From contig JAHIRU010000074.1 in NCBI GenBank assembly GCA_018818465.1, positions 1 through 35,146 of the forward strand: a stretch of 35,146 nt of DNA, written 5' to 3'. The notes under the pieces are model-generated. The model searched no databases and was not told the DNA's origin. It worked only from the letters and a program-made list of their open reading frames with translations. Source of the DNA: Nanobdellota archaeon. GTDB lineage: Archaea > Aenigmatarchaeota > Aenigmatarchaeia > QMZP01. Position numbers and translations under genes: made by a program. Positions 32,311 to 35,146 of this stretch are shown here, one piece after another; position 1 is the first letter of the stretch; the number at the start of each line of letters is the position of its first letter.

Positions 32311-34086
32311 ATGTGTGGAATAATAGGATTCGCTGGATTCATGGACAGAGTACTTTTGAAGAACATGGCAGATGTAATAAGGCATCGCGGACCAGACGAT
32401 CATGGTTATTTTTTTGATAAAAACATCTCTTTAGGCGCAAGACGTCTATCCATTATAGACATCAAAGGCAGCAAACAGCCAATTTACAATGAAAACAAAG
32501 ACATTGTTCTCGTTTTCAATGGTGAAATTTACAACTTCCAGAAGCTCCGTGAGGAGCTTCATCAATTGGGACACAATTTTTCAACAGACGGTGATGGTGA
32601 AGTTATTGTTCATTTATACGAACAGTATGGTGAAGAGTGCGTAACAAAGCTTAATGGAATGTTTGCATTCGCAATCTGGGATGCAAGAAAGAAAAAACTT
32701 TTCATAGCACGTGATCGCTTAGGAATTAAGCCATTGTATTACACTCAGATAGGAAACAGGTTCCTGTTTGGATCTGAGATAAAAAGCATATTGCAGTACA
32801 GGGGATACAAGCCTGACACAGACAGAAACGCATTAAGTGATTATCTAACATTTAGATACGTTCCAGGACCACTGACGATGTTTAAAAACATCTTCAAGCT
32901 TCTTCCATGCCACACGCTTACATATCAAGATGGGAAAGTCGAAACAAAAAAATATTGGTATTTTGCTTTCAATTCCACAAACAAAAGCGAAGATTTCTAT
33001 GTAAAAACACTCAAAAATCTTCTTGAAGATTCAATCAAATCAAGACTAATCAGCGAAGTTCCTCTAGGAGCTTACTTGTCAGGAGGTCTTGACTCAAGTT
33101 TTGTTGTCGGTCTTATGTCAAAGATTTCACAAGAACCAATCAACACATTCACTGTAACTTTTGATGACATAGAATTCAATGAAGCTCCTTATGCAAAAAG
33201 TATTGCAGAGCATTTTAACACAAATCACAGATCGCTTGAGGTGAAACAAAAGAGCATAAACATTCTTCCAAAAGTTATATATCACATGGACGAACCTGTC
33301 TCAGATCCTGCAACAATTCCTACTTACATGATGGCAGAGCTGACAAAGAAGCATGTCACAGTCGTCCTGACAGGAGAGGGGTCTGATGAGCTTTTCGGAG
33401 GTTATCCACAATATCGTGCCGCAATGATAGATAAAAAGTTAGGGCCTTTCAGAAAGATCATACCAAAGCTTACAAAAAATGATTTGATGAAAAGATTCGA
33501 TCAGGATTATACAGACTGGATTTCGATCTTTACAGAAAAAGAAAAGCAAGAACTTCTTAAAGAAAAACCAGAAAAAAATAACACTGTTATACAAAGGCCT
33601 TATGATTTAAATCAGCTTCTCTATTTCGATATAAAGCAATGGCTTCCTGATGATCTTCTCACAAAAGTAGACAAGACAACAATGGCTCATTCTGTCGAAG
33701 CGCGTGTGCCTTTTCTTGACCACATAATGGTTGAGTTTGCAGGAACAGTACCGCCAAAATATAAGACAGGCATGCGCCAGGAAAAGATTATAATCCGCAA
33801 AGCAATGCAAGGAATCGTGCCAAAGGAAACAATTAACAGAAAGAAGCAGGGATTCCATGTACCGATAGAGAAATGGTTCCAGGGAGAGCTGAAAGAAGTC
33901 GCACAGAACATGCTATCAGAGAGTGTCATAGAGAAGCGCGGATACTTCCAATATCCGTATGTGAAATCATTGTTAAACAAGTTTGACAGCTCACCAAAGT
34001 ACTACAGCAGACAGTTATGGAATTTATTCAATTTAGAGTTGTGGCATAGAATTTTCATCGATCAAGAAAAACAAAAGAAAATTTAA
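32311..34086 (+). CDS. asnB: Asparagine synthase (glutamine-hydrolysing) family protein
   Basis: This 591-residue class II amidotransferase starts MCGIIGF, so the N-terminal nucleophile is Cys2 after Met removal. The glutaminase half has RHRGPDDHGYF, ARRLSIID, FNGEIYNF and GDGEVIVHLYEQYG; the synthase half starts near residue 210 with the ATP-binding SGGLDSS at 257-263, then LTGEGSDELFGGYPQYR, DKTTMAHSVEARVPFLD and KKQGFHVPIEKWF. All catalytic regions appear intact. It may make Asn from Asp, but in polysaccharide loci such proteins often amidate a uronic acid or another carboxyl group of the glycan. The gene lies 1 nt behind a GT4 gene and its stop overlaps the convergent GT2 gene by 4 nt. 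Length and motifs fit AsnB; the true substrate is open. Confidence 0.88.
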   Translation: MCGIIGFAGFMDRVLLKNMADVIRHRGPDDHGYFFDKNISLGARRLSIIDIKGSKQPIYNENKDIVLVFNGEIYNFQKLREELHQLGHNFSTDGDGEVIVHLYEQYGEECVTKLNGMFAFAIWDARKKKLFIARDRLGIKPLYYTQIGNRFLFGSEIKSILQYRGYKPDTDRNALSDYLTFRYVPGPLTMFKNIFKLLPCHTLTYQDGKVETKKYWYFAFNSTNKSEDFYVKTLKNLLEDSIKSRLISEVPLGAYLSGGLDSSFVVGLMSKISQEPINTFTVTFDDIEFNEAPYAKSIAEHFNTNHRSLEVKQKSINILPKVIYHMDEPVSDPATIPTYMMAELTKKHVTVVLTGEGSDELFGGYPQYRAAMIDKKLGPFRKIIPKLTKNDLMKRFDQDYTDWISIFTEKEKQELLKEKPEKNNTVIQRPYDLNQLLYFDIKQWLPDDLLTKVDKTTMAHSVEARVPFLDHIMVEFAGTVPPKYKTGMRQEKIIIRKAMQGIVPKETINRKKQGFHVPIEKWFQGELKEVAQNMLSESVIEKRGYFQYPYVKSLLNKFDSSPKYYSRQLWNLFNLELWHRIFIDQEKQKKI

Positions 34087-34949
34087 TGATGGTCTTTGTT
34101 CTTATCAGTTGAAATTAAATCTGCAACCAGTCCTATGAATCCTATTTGCAATGCAGCGAGCAACAAGAATACAGAAAGCTCTGCGATATTATGGAAGAAT
34201 AATATGTCATGAACAAACCATGCTATTCCCAAAATGCCTACAATAGCTGCTGTAGGGATGAAGATCTTCAATGGATTGAAATACATCATCATCTTCATAA
34301 AGAGTTTATTGAAGCCGAAAAAGTCAGAAGCTTTCATCTTTGATTTTCCTTTCCTTTTTTCATAATTTATTGGAACATATTTCACATGGTAATCATTGCA
34401 TAACGATGCAAGCGTTATTGTTGATGTAAAAGAAAATCCTGAAGGATACAAATGGAAGAATCTCATTGCAAGATCCTTCTTGAAAATCCTCAAACCCGAA
34501 TTAAGATCAGGTATGTTTGTACCTGCTATATAATTTGCGAATTTTGATAAAACATATTTTGCTGGACGCCTTGAAATGGGTATAGAAACATTTTTACCTG
34601 TTCTTGCACCAACAACCATATCATAATGCTCTAGATGAGGCAAAAGATCTGGAATAGCACTTTCAGGATAGGTTCCGTCAGCGTCTGTAATCATTATCCA
34701 ATCACCTTTAGCGTTCTTTATCCCTGTCTTAAGTGCAGCACCGTAGCCTTTGTTATGAGGATGATTTAATTTATGAACAAAACTTATTTTTTCCAATATT
34801 TCAGCGGTTTTGTCTTTGGAACCGTCGTTAACAACTATGATTTCATATTTATGTTTTGTAGAATCCATTGTTTTCTTTAATCTGTTCATCACTTCTTCTA
34901 CTGCTTGCTCTTCATTGTAAGCTGGAATAACAACACTTATCATAGTCAT
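34083..34949 (-). CDS. GT2-family glycosyltransferase with C-terminal membrane helices (third GT2)
   Basis: This 288-residue protein has a DPM1-like GT-A domain: ISVVIPAYNEEQAVEEVM, IIVVNDGSKDKTAEIL, HNKGYGAALKTGIKNA and the metal motif DAD at 89-91 (ITDADGTYPE). IPDLNSGLRIFKK is the counterpart of the NGFR segment in the other GT2 proteins. Two hydrophobic segments follow at about residues 222-282, typical of polyprenyl-phosphate glycosyltransferases. It should charge a polyprenyl phosphate with a sugar on the cytosolic face. ATG 34949 is preferred over 34943 because a TATA-like AATATAAAA at 34969-34978 lies about 24 nt upstream, fitting leaderless transcription. It is transcribed alone, convergent with the asparagine-synthase-like gene. 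Confidence 0.88.
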   Translation of the reverse strand: MTMISVVIPAYNEEQAVEEVMNRLKKTMDSTKHKYEIIVVNDGSKDKTAEILEKISFVHKLNHPHNKGYGAALKTGIKNAKGDWIMITDADGTYPESAIPDLLPHLEHYDMVVGARTGKNVSIPISRRPAKYVLSKFANYIAGTNIPDLNSGLRIFKKDLAMRFFHLYPSGFSFTSTITLASLCNDYHVKYVPINYEKRKGKSKMKASDFFGFNKLFMKMMMYFNPLKIFIPTAAIVGILGIAWFVHDILFFHNIAELSVFLLLAALQIGFIGLVADLISTDKNKDHH

Positions 34950-34968
34950 ATAGAGAATATGATTCGGG

Positions 34969-34978
34969 TTTTTATATT
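34969..34978 (-). promoter_or_regulatory. TATA-like element for the GT2 gene at 34949
   Basis: The reverse strand reads AAATATAAAA about 24 nt before ATG 34949. The 71-base gap up to the partial radical SAM gene holds nothing else that I can identify. Confidence 0.5.
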
Positions 34979-35020
34979 TAAGCTTTGTTCAAAGGTGAGC
35001 GTGACCCAATTAATATTTCG

Positions 35021-35146
35021 TTACACGTTCTGTATTACCTCAAGACCCGCATTAACCAGATCTTTAAGCTGCTTAAAATTTTTAATGCTTGCAAGCTTCT
35101 TTATAACATATTCTGGCCTCAAATAAAACTCCCTATAGGCACGCTT
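35021..35146 (-). CDS. C-terminus of a B12-binding radical SAM protein (copy 7, partial)
   Basis: The last 126 bases read on the reverse strand as an open frame of 41 codons ending in TAA at 35021-35023, with no start inside the window. The peptide begins KRAYREFYLRPEYVIKKLAS and ends AGLEVIQNV. It matches the C-terminal signature of copies 2, 3, 5 and 6 (for example EAFRSFYLRP and NAYRSFYLKPSYV), including the following IKN-x-KQL stretch that resembles IKSVNEL and IKSPEQF. The rest of the gene lies beyond the right edge. The B12 and radical SAM domains are not seen, so the call rests on this tail alone. Confidence 0.72.
   Translation of the reverse strand, partial: KRAYREFYLRPEYVIKKLASIKNFKQLKDLVNAGLEVIQNV

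Noticed and set aside
1..35146. CRISPR arrays, tRNA or rRNA genes, insertion sequences, attachment sites
   Set aside because: No regularly spaced repeats, cloverleaf sequences with a CCA-end context, transposase motifs or terminal inverted repeats were seen by eye; a computed search could still find a weak element.

Overview
The window looks like a chromosomal surface-glycan / lipid-carrier biosynthesis region of an AT-rich archaeon. The archaeal assignment rests on three things. TATA-like elements (TTTATAAA, AATATAAAA, TTTAAAA) sit about 24-28 nt upstream of many start codons, as expected for leaderless or near-leaderless transcripts. Internal operon genes carry Shine-Dalgarno sequences of the GGTGAT / GAGGAGG type. 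The gene families are typical of archaeal N-glycan and polysaccharide clusters. I cannot name the lineage; DPANN-like or another poorly cultured archaeon would fit. No rRNA, tRNA, CRISPR, insertion sequence or phage gene was seen. No gap between genes exceeds about 200 bases.

Layout. 1-205 (-) is the N-terminus of an exported or membrane-anchored protein cut by the window edge. 312-6324 (+) holds a B12-binding radical SAM protein, a 95-residue orphan, a Wzx-type flippase, an SDR sugar epimerase, a DegT aminotransferase and a left-handed beta-helix transferase. 6327-14246 (-) holds an Asp/Glu-racemase-like protein and a GT4 glycosyltransferase, then a packed unit whose transcription order is UPF0104 membrane protein, GT2, radical SAM, GT39-like transferase, radical SAM. 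14450-18192 (+) holds a GT2, a NodB-type deacetylase and a radical SAM protein. 18201-27262 (-) reads, in transcription order, GT39-like, radical SAM, DegT, FemAB-like, radical SAM, FAD oxidoreductase, UPF0104. 27390-35146 holds two methyltransferases, a third GT39-like plus UPF0104 pair, a GT4, an asparagine-synthase family protein, a third GT2 and the C-terminus of a seventh B12-radical SAM protein running off the right edge.

The striking feature is the repeated occurrence of cobalamin-binding radical SAM proteins. Six are complete and one is partial, each sitting beside glycosyltransferases, UPF0104 membrane proteins or sugar-modifying enzymes. Two are preceded by a GT39-like transferase in the same order. 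The family's known members do C-methylation and other difficult radical chemistry on sugars, lipids, antibiotics and hopanoids. The likely reading is that a set of dedicated radical enzymes decorates a surface glycan or its polyprenyl-phosphate carrier. GT2/GT39 pairs would make and use polyprenyl-phosphate sugars, the Wzx protein would flip lipid-linked oligosaccharide, and an amino-acid branch (racemase-like, FemAB-like, AsnB-like) may amidate or aminoacylate the polymer. No oligosaccharyltransferase (AglB/STT3) is visible in the window, so the final acceptor is unknown.
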